Position numbers and translations under genes: made by a program
Origin: Bordetella parapertussis
GTDB lineage: Bacteria > Pseudomonadota > Gammaproteobacteria > Burkholderiales > Burkholderiaceae_E
Assembly (NCBI GenBank): GCA_945883285.1
Contig: CAMCXH010000015.1
Location: forward strand, 1-33,068
Direction of reading: 5' to 3'
DNA length: 33,068 bases
Notes under the pieces: generated by a model
Database searches by the model: none
Told to the model about the DNA's origin: nothing
Seen by the model: the letters and a program-made list of their open reading frames with translations, nothing else
Shown here: positions 16,811 through 24,623 of the stretch, piece by piece
Layout of the letters: every line of letters begins with the position of its first letter
Position numbering within the stretch: position 1 is the first letter of the stretch

Positions 16811-16873
16811 GCATCGCGAATCGCGCTTGCCATCTGGCAAACCAGCGCGCGGCGTATCTTTTCGAGGCTGCTC

Positions 16874-17755
16874 TCAGCCGCGACGCGCAGCCCGCTGGTG
16901 GCGGATCATGTAGACGCCGGTCGCAATCAGCAGACCAATTCCGATGGCGCCCCATGCATTCGGCAAATCGCCCCAGACGAACCAGCCGATCAGCAGGGCC
17001 CAGAACAGGCCCACATACCGGAAGGGCGCGACCACCGACATCTCGCCCTGGCGCATCGCGGCGATGCTCGCGTAGTAGCCGGTTGACAGAAACACCGCAG
17101 CGATCGACAGCAGGCCCACATCGCGTGCGCCCATCGGCGTCCAGCCTTGCACTGCCAGCACGCCGCAGGCCATCAGCCACACCACACCGGCGGTGGTCAG
17201 GGTCACCAGAATCGACGGCGTGGCCGCCGGCACTTTGCGTGTGAGCAGATCGCGGCAGGCGTAAATGAGCGTGGCCAGCAGCGTCATCCAGGCATAAATG
17301 TTAAAGCCATCGAGCCGCGGCTGAATGACCGCGAGCACGCCCAGAAAACCGATGCCGATGGCAACCCAGCGGCCGGCATCTACCCGCTCCTTCAGGAACA
17401 CCATCGCAAGCAGTGCAATGAAGAGCGGCGACGACTGATTGATCGCGGTGACGTTGGCCAGCGGCAAGTGAAAGAGTGCTGCCAGATAGATGAAGGTGCC
17501 CAGACCCTCGCAGGCACCGCGCACGATGATCCAGGGTCGCACCACATCGGGCAGCCGGTTCATCGCGCCCATGCGCCAGGCCACCAGGCTGATGAGGCTG
17601 ATGGCCATGACGCCACGCACCACGATGATCTGAGCAGCCGGCAGTCGCTCGCCGATGGCCTTGATCATCGCGTCGTTGGCGATGAAGGCGGTCATCGCCA
17701 CGACCATCCAGATAATGCCGGTACGGTTGGCGCGGGCCTGTTCGGCAGTGCTCAA
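16874..17755 (-). CDS. EamA/DMT-superfamily transporter
   Basis: 293-aa inner-membrane protein with about ten hydrophobic segments arranged as two EamA repeats (residues about 12-140 and 155-285), including the LANVTAINQSSPLFIALLAMVFLKERV motif of the first repeat. DMT carriers export or exchange small metabolites; the substrate is not predictable. The start is a TTG at 17755. No in-frame ATG lies upstream, and the next one is inside the first membrane helix. The TTG overlaps the TGA of a 17-codon leader that has the only good ribosome site (AAGGAG), so translation is probably coupled, or a frameshift separates the true start from the body. It is divergent from the Rieske oxygenase. Confidence 0.83.
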   Translation of the reverse strand: MSTAEQARANRTGIIWMVVAMTAFIANDAMIKAIGERLPAAQIIVVRGVMAISLISLVAWRMGAMNRLPDVVRPWIIVRGACEGLGTFIYLAALFHLPLANVTAINQSSPLFIALLAMVFLKERVDAGRWVAIGIGFLGVLAVIQPRLDGFNIYAWMTLLATLIYACRDLLTRKVPAATPSILVTLTTAGVVWLMACGVLAVQGWTPMGARDVGLLSIAAVFLSTGYYASIAAMRQGEMSVVAPFRYVGLFWALLIGWFVWGDLPNAWGAIGIGLLIATGVYMIRHQRAARRG

Positions 17756-17805
17756 TGTGGCAGCCGAGGCACTGTGCAGACATGACGGTCGTCGGCTGGG
17801 CGCAT
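17752..17805 (-). CDS. Possible 17-aa leader peptide upstream of the EamA transporter
   Basis: The ATG at 17805 is preceded by AAGGAG (minus strand, 17817-17812), the only strong ribosome site before the transporter. The frame (MRPADDRHVCTVPRLPH) ends in TGA, which overlaps the transporter's TTG as TTGA. It could be a translational coupler or regulatory leader. The alternative is that a one-base indel, real or a sequencing error, has split the original start from the transporter frame. Confidence 0.4.
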   Translation of the reverse strand: MRPADDRHVCTVPRLPH

Positions 17806-17980
17806 TCTGGTCTCCTTGTTGTGTGCCGCAGTCTGTCAGGCTTTCGCTCTGTTGGCGGCATCAGACAGCGGCTTGACCACCGGATGGTACTGCTCGTCAG
17901 GGCGCCAACCGAAACACCCTGCCTGGACGCTATCTCACAGCGCACGCTAGACTGATTTTTTCTCGCACAACAGGCAAACC

Positions 17981-19114
17981 ATGAGCGCGCACCTCAATGA
18001 CCATGCGTTGATCGACCGCATCCTGGCGCATGTCGACCGGCAGTCGACCGACAAGGGCTCAAGCGTGTGGCGCGAGCCGGCGGCGAACTATGTATCGCCG
18101 CAGCGATTCGAGGCCGAACTCGAGGTGATGCGCCGCGTACCCATGGCGTTTTGCCCGTCTGCGGCACTGCCTGACCCCGGCTCTTACATCGCACGCACGT
18201 CGCTGGGCACGCCGCTGCTGGTGGTGCGCGGCACCGACGGCATCGTGCGCGGGTTTCGCAATGCCTGTCGCCATCGCGGCATGAGGGTCGCAGAGGGCGA
18301 AGGCTGCAAACGCACCTTCTCCTGCCCCTATCACGCGTGGACCTACGGCCTGGACGGCGCGCTGCGCCATATCCCTGCAGCCGACGGCTTTCCGGGACTC
18401 GACAAGGAGACTCACGGGCTTGTGCCGGTCACGACGCAGGAAAAAAGCGGCATCGTCTTCATCACGCAAGAAGCCCCGATTTCGGACGGGCCGCTGCCTG
18501 ACCTGCCCGACCTCCTGCCTGCCGACTACATCCATTTCAACACGCTCGAGTTCGACGACAAGGCCAACTGGAAGCTGATCGGTGAGACCTCGATGGAGGG
18601 TTATCACATCAGGTCGCTGCACAGCCAGTCCTTCTATCCCTACGGCTACGACAACCTGAATGTTGTCGAGCTGCACGGCTGCAATTCACGCATCGTCTTT
18701 CCGTTTCGTCGCATCGAGAAATTGCGCGACACACCACGCGAAGAATGGGACGTCAAAGGTCGCGTCACCGATGTGCACCAGCTCTTTCCCAACAGCCATG
18801 TGACCTTCCTGTCCAGCCACGCAATGCTGGTCATTCTGGAGCCGGTGACACCAACGCAAACCCATTGGGTGATCTATCAGCTCGCCCCCCAAATCAAGCA
18901 TGGCAAGCCGCTCGACATTGCGGAGGCGCGGCGCGATGCAAACTTCGTGCAGGACTCCGGACTGACCGAAGATCGCGAGGCTGCCTGCGCGATCCAGGAA
19001 GGGCTCGCATCAGGCGCCAACAGCCACTTCACCTTCGGTCACTACGAGCAGGCGATCGGCCATTTCCACAAGCATCTGACCGCGCATATCGAGAAGCTTC
19101 AGAAGCTTGCGTGA
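17981..19114 (+). CDS. Aromatic ring-hydroxylating dioxygenase alpha-subunit-like Rieske oxygenase
   Basis: 377-aa Rieske non-heme iron oxygenase. The [2Fe-2S] site is C96-x-H98 (NACRHRGMRV) and C115-PY-H118 (FSCPYHAWTYGLDG). The catalytic domain has NWKLIGETSMEGYHIRSLH: H209 and H214 bind Fe(II), and the third ligand is probably an Asp in GLTEDREAACAIQEGL (about residues 325-340). The Asn-like position of the E-N-x-x-E-x-YH motif is Thr here. No beta subunit, ferredoxin or reductase gene lies beside it, so it may work alone with general reductases, like many betaproteobacterial members that act on steroids, carnitine-like or phenolic substrates. The substrate is unknown. The ribosome site is weak. 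Confidence 0.85.
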   Translation: MSAHLNDHALIDRILAHVDRQSTDKGSSVWREPAANYVSPQRFEAELEVMRRVPMAFCPSAALPDPGSYIARTSLGTPLLVVRGTDGIVRGFRNACRHRGMRVAEGEGCKRTFSCPYHAWTYGLDGALRHIPAADGFPGLDKETHGLVPVTTQEKSGIVFITQEAPISDGPLPDLPDLLPADYIHFNTLEFDDKANWKLIGETSMEGYHIRSLHSQSFYPYGYDNLNVVELHGCNSRIVFPFRRIEKLRDTPREEWDVKGRVTDVHQLFPNSHVTFLSSHAMLVILEPVTPTQTHWVIYQLAPQIKHGKPLDIAEARRDANFVQDSGLTEDREAACAIQEGLASGANSHFTFGHYEQAIGHFHKHLTAHIEKLQKLA

Positions 19115-19133
19115 ACCCGCCGCGCAGCGTCGA

Positions 19134-19868
19134 TCAGACCTTTTTCCTTCGAAAGGCGGCAGCCAGCGCGAGTCCTAAGCCTGCCATCGCAAACGATGTC
19201 GGCTCCGGGACTGTGCTCGAAATCGGGTTGTCGGGAATCGGGTTCTCGGGCGTGGCACCCACTGCAATCCGAAAGACCAGCCACTCTCCCGCATCACATC
19301 CGCCCTGGGTCGGGTTGGTGGGGTTGCATGACCCCGCCGCATACCAGACCCAACTTGCCAGCGCGTCGATGCCTGCCATCGCGCCCCAAGGAGAACTGCC
19401 ATTGGCGCCACCGGCAGTAAAGCTGCGCCAGCCTTGTGACGGGTTGCCACCCCCATTGGCGTCCTGGATCTCTTGAGTAAGCAGCTGCAGGTTCGTTGCC
19501 GAGCCGGTGTAGGGGGCATTCGAGCCGAGGCCTGTCGCCATGACCTGCCACTGAGGGTTATGGCTGTAGAACTTGTCGCCAGTGGTCAGGTTTTCGAATT
19601 GACCCAGGAAGCCCTGTGCTTGACTCAGGTCTGACGCTGTCACGACGTACAGATAAGCATCACGGGCGAGGTTGAAGTTGTAGCTCTCGACCGATGGCCA
19701 GTTGCTGTCCGAACCCACGAACGTCGTGGCCGCGCTTCGATCACCCACAAAGAGGGCATAAGCATTGTCGACCGTCATCGACACTTTGATTGCATCGGCG
19801 TGTGCGGTTTGGGAGACAAGCAGTCCGACACAAGCCGCCAGGACACTCGCAGTGAGGGTTGATTTCAT
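19134..19868 (-). CDS. PEP-CTERM sorting-domain protein
   Basis: 244-aa exported protein. The ATG at 19868 (MKSTLTASVLAACVGLLVSQ) with AGGAAA upstream starts a signal peptide cleaved near THADA (AHA-DA). The C-terminus VPEPTSFAMAGLGLALAAAF plus RRKKV is the exosortase sorting signal. The mature part is rich in Gly, Asn, Trp and Ser (for example AGIDALASWVWYAAGS, CNPTNPTQGGCDAGEW with two Cys that could pair) with no known domain. It lies convergent to the Rieske gene. The palindrome at 19990-20003, about 120 bp upstream, is shared with both RCC1 lipoprotein genes. A role in exopolysaccharide matrix or floc formation is inferred from the sorting tail. Confidence 0.87.
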   Translation of the reverse strand: MKSTLTASVLAACVGLLVSQTAHADAIKVSMTVDNAYALFVGDRSAATTFVGSDSNWPSVESYNFNLARDAYLYVVTASDLSQAQGFLGQFENLTTGDKFYSHNPQWQVMATGLGSNAPYTGSATNLQLLTQEIQDANGGGNPSQGWRSFTAGGANGSSPWGAMAGIDALASWVWYAAGSCNPTNPTQGGCDAGEWLVFRIAVGATPENPIPDNPISSTVPEPTSFAMAGLGLALAAAFRRKKV

Positions 19869-19989
19869 GTCTGATTTCCTTGTAATGATCAAAATGGGTG
19901 TTCAAGCGCGAGCATGCTGATCGTGCCTCGGGCTCATCGGCCCTGACCGCCTGAGCCTTGAGTATCCAGAAACGCAGCGACTTGTGCTA

Positions 19990-20003
19990 CCCATGTTCAT
20001 GGG
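19990..20003. promoter_or_regulatory. Conserved palindromic operator, copy A
   Basis: CCCATGTTCATGGG, a perfect 6-2-6 inverted repeat, preceded by CTA and followed by GGTGTTCGCGGCGC. It is about 120 bp upstream of the PEP-CTERM ATG at 19868. The same palindrome with similar right flank (GTATTCGCAGCGC) occurs at 23078 and 32332. The TACCCAT half-site resembles the NarL heptamer TACYYMT. Confidence 0.6.
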
Positions 20004-20057
20004 GTGTTCGCGGCGCACCGGGTGCATTCGGGTCAGGATGCATCGTCTGTGGTGCCC

Positions 20058-23003
20058 TTAATCGGGAGGGCGCGACTCCTGCCAGCCCCAGCATTGCCGG
20101 CTGCGGTTGCTCTGAATGACGCATGTCGTGAAGGAGCCCGCGCTCAGGCCAATCGCCGGGGCAATCTGCTCGCTTGCGCGCACCGGGATATTGCTGTTTG
20201 TGGTGCCTGAATTGCCCAGCTGTCCATACCGGTTCCCGCCCCAACAGAAGGTGGTGCCTGTGACAGACAGTGCGCAACTGTGGCTGCTGCCACTGCTCAC
20301 CGACATGAAACCGCTGCCCAGCCCTTGCACATCGACAGGCGTCGTGCTGGAGGTATTGGTGCCGTTTCCGAGTTTTCCACCATCGTTGCTGCCCCAGCAC
20401 TTGACTGCGCCGCCTTGGGTGACAGCACAGCCATGGGCCGAGCCCAGGCTGATGGAAATGACAGTGCCCTCAAGACCGATGAAGCGCACGGGCACGGTCG
20501 AGTCGTAGCTGCTGCCCCAACAAAAGACGCCCGCCCCTCTGGTCACCGCGCAGGTATCAAATCCGCCCGCGCTGACTGCAAGCACACCCGACTCCAGACC
20601 GGACACGCTGACCGGAACCCTGCTGGAGCTTGGGGTGACACTCCCGATACCCAGCTTGCCAAAACTGTTGCTACCCCAGCACTTCAGGGCACCCGCGCTC
20701 GTCACGGCGCAGGTGTGGTCTCCGCCCGAGCCGATGGCCACCACCCCGGTCGTCAGGCCGGTGACATCGGTCGGTAAACTCATGAAAGAGTCTGCGCTGC
20801 CGTTACCGAGCTGACCCGAGCCGTTGTCGCCCCAGCATTTGACGCCCCCCGAACTGGTCAACGCGCAGGAATGGTCACTGCCCAGCGCAAGCGCACTCAC
20901 ACCGACATTCAAGCCGGTCACGGCCACCGGCAGGGTGAAGGTGGACGAATCCCGCGTACCGTTTCCGAGTTGGCCAAACCCGTTGTCGCCAAAGCACTCG
21001 GCGCCACCGCCGGCATTGATGAAACAGTGGTGCGTTCTGCCCGAGGCAATCTGATTGCCAGCAGGCACTGTCACGACGGCCCCGCCACTGGTCGCGATGA
21101 CGGTCACGATGGTCGAGGATTCCTGACCGAGCGCATCAGTCGCGGTGAGCTTGACCGGGTAGCTGCCTGGTGCCGAGTAGGCATGGCTCACACTTGCGCC
21201 GCTGCCCGTGCCACCGTCACCAAATTGCCAGGCATACGCGGTGATTGCTGCGTCGCCCGCAATCGACGAGCTGGCATCAAAACTGCGCGTCAGGCCATTG
21301 CCTGCGGTCTGCACAGTCGCCTGAGGCCCCTTTGGCAATGTCAGGCAAGCATCAAGCGCAACCGGTGTGTTGCCGACCACAACCGTGATGGTCTTCTCGA
21401 TCAGGGTGGCATCGGGCGGCGTCAGGCGCACGGTCAAGGTGCTGTTCAAGGGGGCGCCGGGAAACGCGAAGCTCGTAAGGTTGCTCTGCAAGGTCTGGGG
21501 CGCGCCCACCATGGTGTTTCCACGGAAAAGGCTGACCTGGACCCGCGTTTGGCGGTACTCGCCCCAGCCACTCACACACCCCTGGAGTGCAAAGCTCGTG
21601 TCCTGAACGGTCAGGTCGGGGAAGCTCACATCAAGGCCTGCCACCGTGGCACTGACCCTGGAATCGGGAGTACCCCGGTTTTCGCGGGCAACCAGGCTGG
21701 CACTGACCGCGCCGCTATTGGCATAGACGCTGGACGAATACCGCCCGGCGCTGTCAATTGGCACGGTAATCGTCTGAATTTTCGGGCCTGTGATTCGAAC
21801 AAGGTAGTTGGACAAGGCGCCGCTGCTGACCGTGACGCGCCCGGTCAGGTTGACCTTTGGCGGCGCGCTCAGACAGCGAGGAAGGCGCGTGGCGGTGCCC
21901 GCCAGCCCGGTGGCAATGTCCACCGAATCCGCCACATTCCCGCGCGCGTCGACAAGGCGCAGCCGTACCTGCGAGCTGGCACGCCCAAAGAAGCCGGTCG
22001 CCTCAGGCGATGAGATGCCGTTGTAGTCCAAGCCGATGGCCTGTACCGACAAGCCAGCCGGCACGGAGCAGGCCACGCCGCCCACCGTTGCGGCCAGGTC
22101 GATCGTGGCGCGCTCGTAGACCTGGTCTGCGTTCCAGAAGCTGAAATGACTGACCGTGCCTTCGTAATACTGACCGCCGGTCGCGGCGTCCGATTGCAGC
22201 AATGCAGTGCCCTCTTGCGTCCAGACGCCAGTCGCCTCGTTCAGGTGATAGAGCGGGAAACTGGCTGGCAGGACGACTCCTGCAGCGGGTGTGGCCGGAA
22301 TACGGATGGTCGCGGTCTGACCGCTCGCAAGGTTCAGGGGCGCGCCGGCCGCGTCACTGAAGTTCACCGCCAATGCACCCAGCGACTCGATGGGCAGGCC
22401 ACTGGTGGCATCGACCATCACGCCCGGCATATAGCTGATGTTGCTGCTGGGATCGATCGGCGTGACTGATGCAATGGCGGTGCCTGAGGGGGGCTGTCCA
22501 TCGCCTCGCGCCAGGCTGTTGGCAGCGAGTTCCACGCGCGCACTCGAGCCCGGGACCCGCAAAACCGCGCCTTGAGTCGGGTCAAAGCTTTGGGTGCTCG
22601 CAATCGGGAGGAGCACGACCAGTGCTGCAAACTGGGCATTGTTTCGTGCCGCACCGGCGGCACGAATCATCGGCACGAAGCCCGCTTTCTCGATGCGAAC
22701 GACAGCGGGCGTGACAGCGTCCAGCGTGAACGCAAAACTGCCGTCCGTACCAGTACTGACCGAATCGGAACCGGCAAGCTTGGCGAGCCCGGAAAGCACC
22801 TTGACGGTGGCGCCGGACAGCGCAATGCCCCGATCGTCCACCACCGTGCCCTGCAATGTGATGGCGGTATCGGCTTCGGTATAGGTTGCATCGCCCGCGC
22901 TGCCGCTGCTGCTACCACTGCCGCCGCTACTGCTACTACCGCTGCCACCGCAGGCTGTCAGGAACAAGGTCAACAGCAGGGCCAGGACATAACGAAAACG
23001 CAT
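20058..23003 (-). CDS. Lipoprotein with carboxypeptidase-regulatory-like, PKD and RCC1-propeller domains
   Basis: 981-aa exported lipoprotein. The ATG at 23003 with GGAG upstream gives [20 protein letters not shown]; the LTAC lipobox has its Cys at residue 18. Order of parts: Ser/Gly linker (20-38); carboxypeptidase-regulatory-like fold (about 45-115, QGTVVDDRGIALSGATVKVL); a domain ending in TVSHFSFWNADQ (about 145-300); two Ig-like stretches (about 300-560); PKD domain (about 565-640, AWQFGDGGTGSG and HAYSAPGSYPVKLTATD); then seven RCC1 repeats (about 650-981) with C-x-x-x...K-CWG-x-N pairs of Cys in each blade, enough for a closed propeller. The blades are diverged from one another. It is predicted to face outward on the cell surface and to bind a ligand or matrix polymer; no enzymatic site is seen. 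It shares promoter and signal peptide with the gene at 29649-32255. Confidence 0.87.
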   Translation of the reverse strand: MRFRYVLALLLTLFLTACGGSGSSSSGGSGSSSGSAGDATYTEADTAITLQGTVVDDRGIALSGATVKVLSGLAKLAGSDSVSTGTDGSFAFTLDAVTPAVVRIEKAGFVPMIRAAGAARNNAQFAALVVLLPIASTQSFDPTQGAVLRVPGSSARVELAANSLARGDGQPPSGTAIASVTPIDPSSNISYMPGVMVDATSGLPIESLGALAVNFSDAAGAPLNLASGQTATIRIPATPAAGVVLPASFPLYHLNEATGVWTQEGTALLQSDAATGGQYYEGTVSHFSFWNADQVYERATIDLAATVGGVACSVPAGLSVQAIGLDYNGISSPEATGFFGRASSQVRLRLVDARGNVADSVDIATGLAGTATRLPRCLSAPPKVNLTGRVTVSSGALSNYLVRITGPKIQTITVPIDSAGRYSSSVYANSGAVSASLVARENRGTPDSRVSATVAGLDVSFPDLTVQDTSFALQGCVSGWGEYRQTRVQVSLFRGNTMVGAPQTLQSNLTSFAFPGAPLNSTLTVRLTPPDATLIEKTITVVVGNTPVALDACLTLPKGPQATVQTAGNGLTRSFDASSSIAGDAAITAYAWQFGDGGTGSGASVSHAYSAPGSYPVKLTATDALGQESSTIVTVIATSGGAVVTVPAGNQIASGRTHHCFINAGGGAECFGDNGFGQLGNGTRDSSTFTLPVAVTGLNVGVSALALGSDHSCALTSSGGVKCWGDNGSGQLGNGSADSFMSLPTDVTGLTTGVVAIGSGGDHTCAVTSAGALKCWGSNSFGKLGIGSVTPSSSRVPVSVSGLESGVLAVSAGGFDTCAVTRGAGVFCWGSSYDSTVPVRFIGLEGTVISISLGSAHGCAVTQGGAVKCWGSNDGGKLGNGTNTSSTTPVDVQGLGSGFMSVSSGSSHSCALSVTGTTFCWGGNRYGQLGNSGTTNSNIPVRASEQIAPAIGLSAGSFTTCVIQSNRSRQCWGWQESRPPD

Positions 23004-23161
23004 AAGGGCTCCGGAATTACGGCGCGATGCAGACGCGCTCAAGCCGCAACGATCCGGATCCGGCACAACATCAGCTACCCATGTTCATGGGGGTATTCGC
23101 AGCGCGCGCCCACGGCTAAGCTGTCAGATGGCTTGGTGTACCGGCCCGTCAATGCCCGAAG
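22949..23161 (-). repeat. Duplicated promoter/signal-peptide cassette, copy B
   Basis: About 213 bp nearly identical by eye to 32200-32416. The block covers the lipoprotein signal-peptide codons, the 5' leader, the palindrome and the intergenic DNA, up to ATGCCCGAAG (23152-23161). At the other copy that last piece is the start of the response regulator gene. Here the similarity stops and the aminotransferase gene begins, so this copy carries a truncated response-regulator start. Confidence 0.75.
23078..23091. promoter_or_regulatory. Conserved palindromic operator, copy B
   Basis: CCCATGTTCATGGG, about 75 bp upstream of the RCC1 lipoprotein ATG (23003). It is preceded by CAGCTA and followed by GGTATTCGCAGCGCGCGC as in copy C. 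Confidence 0.6.
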
Positions 23162-23165
23162 CACT

Positions 23166-24431
23166 TCAAGTACTGGCGCCGAAACCGGCGGCGACTGCCG
23201 CCATGGCGATGTCGGTGGCATGCAGCGCCTCATCGATGTCCTCGGGCGTGTGGGCCAGTGACAGGAACATGTTGTGACGCGGGTGCAGGTAGACCCCGTG
23301 ATCAAGCGCTACCTCGGTAAACAGCATGCCGCGCTCGAATGACGGGTCATCATCAAAGAGCACCTGAGGCATCTGCGCAGGACCAGTCTGACGGATGCCC
23401 ACACCATGACGCAGTGCCTGCGCTTGCAGACCCGCACGCAGGCGCTCTCCCATCCGACGCATGTGTGCCACGCCATCGTGCCGCTCGAGGACATCGAGTG
23501 TGGCCAACCCCGCCGCCATCGCAACGCTGGCGCACCAGAACGACCCGGTGGCATAGACCTGCGTCGCGGCTTGGCGATAAGCGTCGCTGCCTGATACGAA
23601 GGCGAGCGGATAGCCATTGGCAATGGCCTTGCTCCAGGCCGACAGATCGGGGCGCACACCCAAGGGCTCCCAGCTGCCTCGCAGATCCAGCCTGAACCCG
23701 GCACGCACATCATCGAGCACCAGCGCGGCACCCTGCTCATCGCACAACTGGCGCACACCCTGCGCAAACTCGGGGCTCGGCAATTGCTGGTCGCGACCGA
23801 AGTCATGCTTGAAGGCCGAAACGATCACGGCCGCCGCATCGCCACGGACTGACTCAAGCGCCTGCTGCAGGCTGGGCAGATCGTTGTAGTCGAAATACAC
23901 CAGGTGGGCCCGGTCTTCGGCGATGACACCGCCCGGATAGGGGGTGCACCATGGGGCTGCACCGTGATACGCGTTGCGAGCCACCAGCACCTTGCGACGT
24001 CCGGTGGCCGCGCGCGCAATCGTCACGCACAGGGTGGTCGCATCCGTGCCGTTTTTCTGGAACAGCGCCCAGTCGGCATGCGGCAAGAGGGCCACCAGCC
24101 GTTCGGCCAGCTCGACCATGCGCGCACTCGGCCCGGTCATGAGGTCGCCCAGGCTGGCTTGGCGCGCGGCTGCTTCATCGACCTGCGGATGGCGATAGCC
24201 CACGATCATCGGGCCATAGGCACACATGAAATCGATGACGCTGCGGCCATCGGCATCGCGCAATCGGCAGCCCTCGGCGGCCTCAAAAAACTGCGGGTAA
24301 TTGGCGGGCAGTGAGGCCACATTCATGTGGCCGAACATGCCGCCCGGAATGACGCGCCGGGCGCGTTCGCGCAGCGCGGCATCATGCGTTCGGGTCAGAC
24401 GGGCTGAGTCATTTGAAGGACGAGCATTCAT
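23166..24431 (-). CDS. Class III PLP-dependent aminotransferase, glutamate-1-semialdehyde-aminomutase-like
   Basis: 421-aa fold-type I aminotransferase. The start at 24431 has GAGGT 7 bases upstream. N-terminal RERARRVIPGGMFGHMN resembles glutamate-1-semialdehyde aminomutases. Then come DADGRSVIDFMCAYGPMIVGYRHP (about residues 59-82), QKNGTDATTLCVTIARAATGR (about 125-145), LVLDDVRAGFRLDL (D240 pairs with the PLP nitrogen) and SAWSKAIANGYPLA, where K268 is the Schiff-base lysine. The family often has DE(V/I) where this has DDV. It lies alone between the duplicated RCC1 promoter cassette and a dispersed repeat. It is probably an omega- or beta-amino-acid transaminase. True HemL is unlikely because the neighbours give no tetrapyrrole context. 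Confidence 0.83.
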   Translation of the reverse strand: MNARPSNDSARLTRTHDAALRERARRVIPGGMFGHMNVASLPANYPQFFEAAEGCRLRDADGRSVIDFMCAYGPMIVGYRHPQVDEAAARQASLGDLMTGPSARMVELAERLVALLPHADWALFQKNGTDATTLCVTIARAATGRRKVLVARNAYHGAAPWCTPYPGGVIAEDRAHLVYFDYNDLPSLQQALESVRGDAAAVIVSAFKHDFGRDQQLPSPEFAQGVRQLCDEQGAALVLDDVRAGFRLDLRGSWEPLGVRPDLSAWSKAIANGYPLAFVSGSDAYRQAATQVYATGSFWCASVAMAAGLATLDVLERHDGVAHMRRMGERLRAGLQAQALRHGVGIRQTGPAQMPQVLFDDDPSFERGMLFTEVALDHGVYLHPRHNMFLSLAHTPEDIDEALHATDIAMAAVAAGFGAST

Positions 24432-24502
24432 GCAAAGACCTCAGTCGGTAAATGATCAAGCGTAAAGGATAGAGGCTTGCAACGCCGGGAAGACCACCGA
24501 TC

Positions 24503-24576
24503 CTATGGCGGCTGCACTTTGAAACCGGTCGTACGACGGCGACATTCTGATCGTCATCGGCTGCTTATGGCCGGCT
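24503..24576. repeat. Dispersed noncoding repeat, copy 2
   Basis: Inverted relative to 6613-6690. Shared strings are TGCACTTTGAAACC, GGTCGTACGA and TGGCCGGC. It lies in the 190-bp gap between the aminotransferase start and the stop of the SulP gene. It may have a transcript-end role, but no clean stem with a T-run is seen. Confidence 0.45.
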
Positions 24577-24623
24577 GCCCGTCCCGGGCCTTGTGGGGGC
24601 GTTTGAAATGCCTAATCCCATCG

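Noticed and set aside
19860-19900. Sigma-54 -24/-12 promoter before the 19134-19868 PEP-CTERM gene
   Set aside because: GGCAC is present near 19927, but the GG to GC spacing is 12 rather than 10 bases.
23166-24431. HemL (glutamate-1-semialdehyde aminomutase) for tetrapyrrole synthesis
   Set aside because: Overall similarity to the family is seen, but the N-terminal and active-site context and neighbours do not support HemL specifically, so only the class III aminotransferase call is kept.
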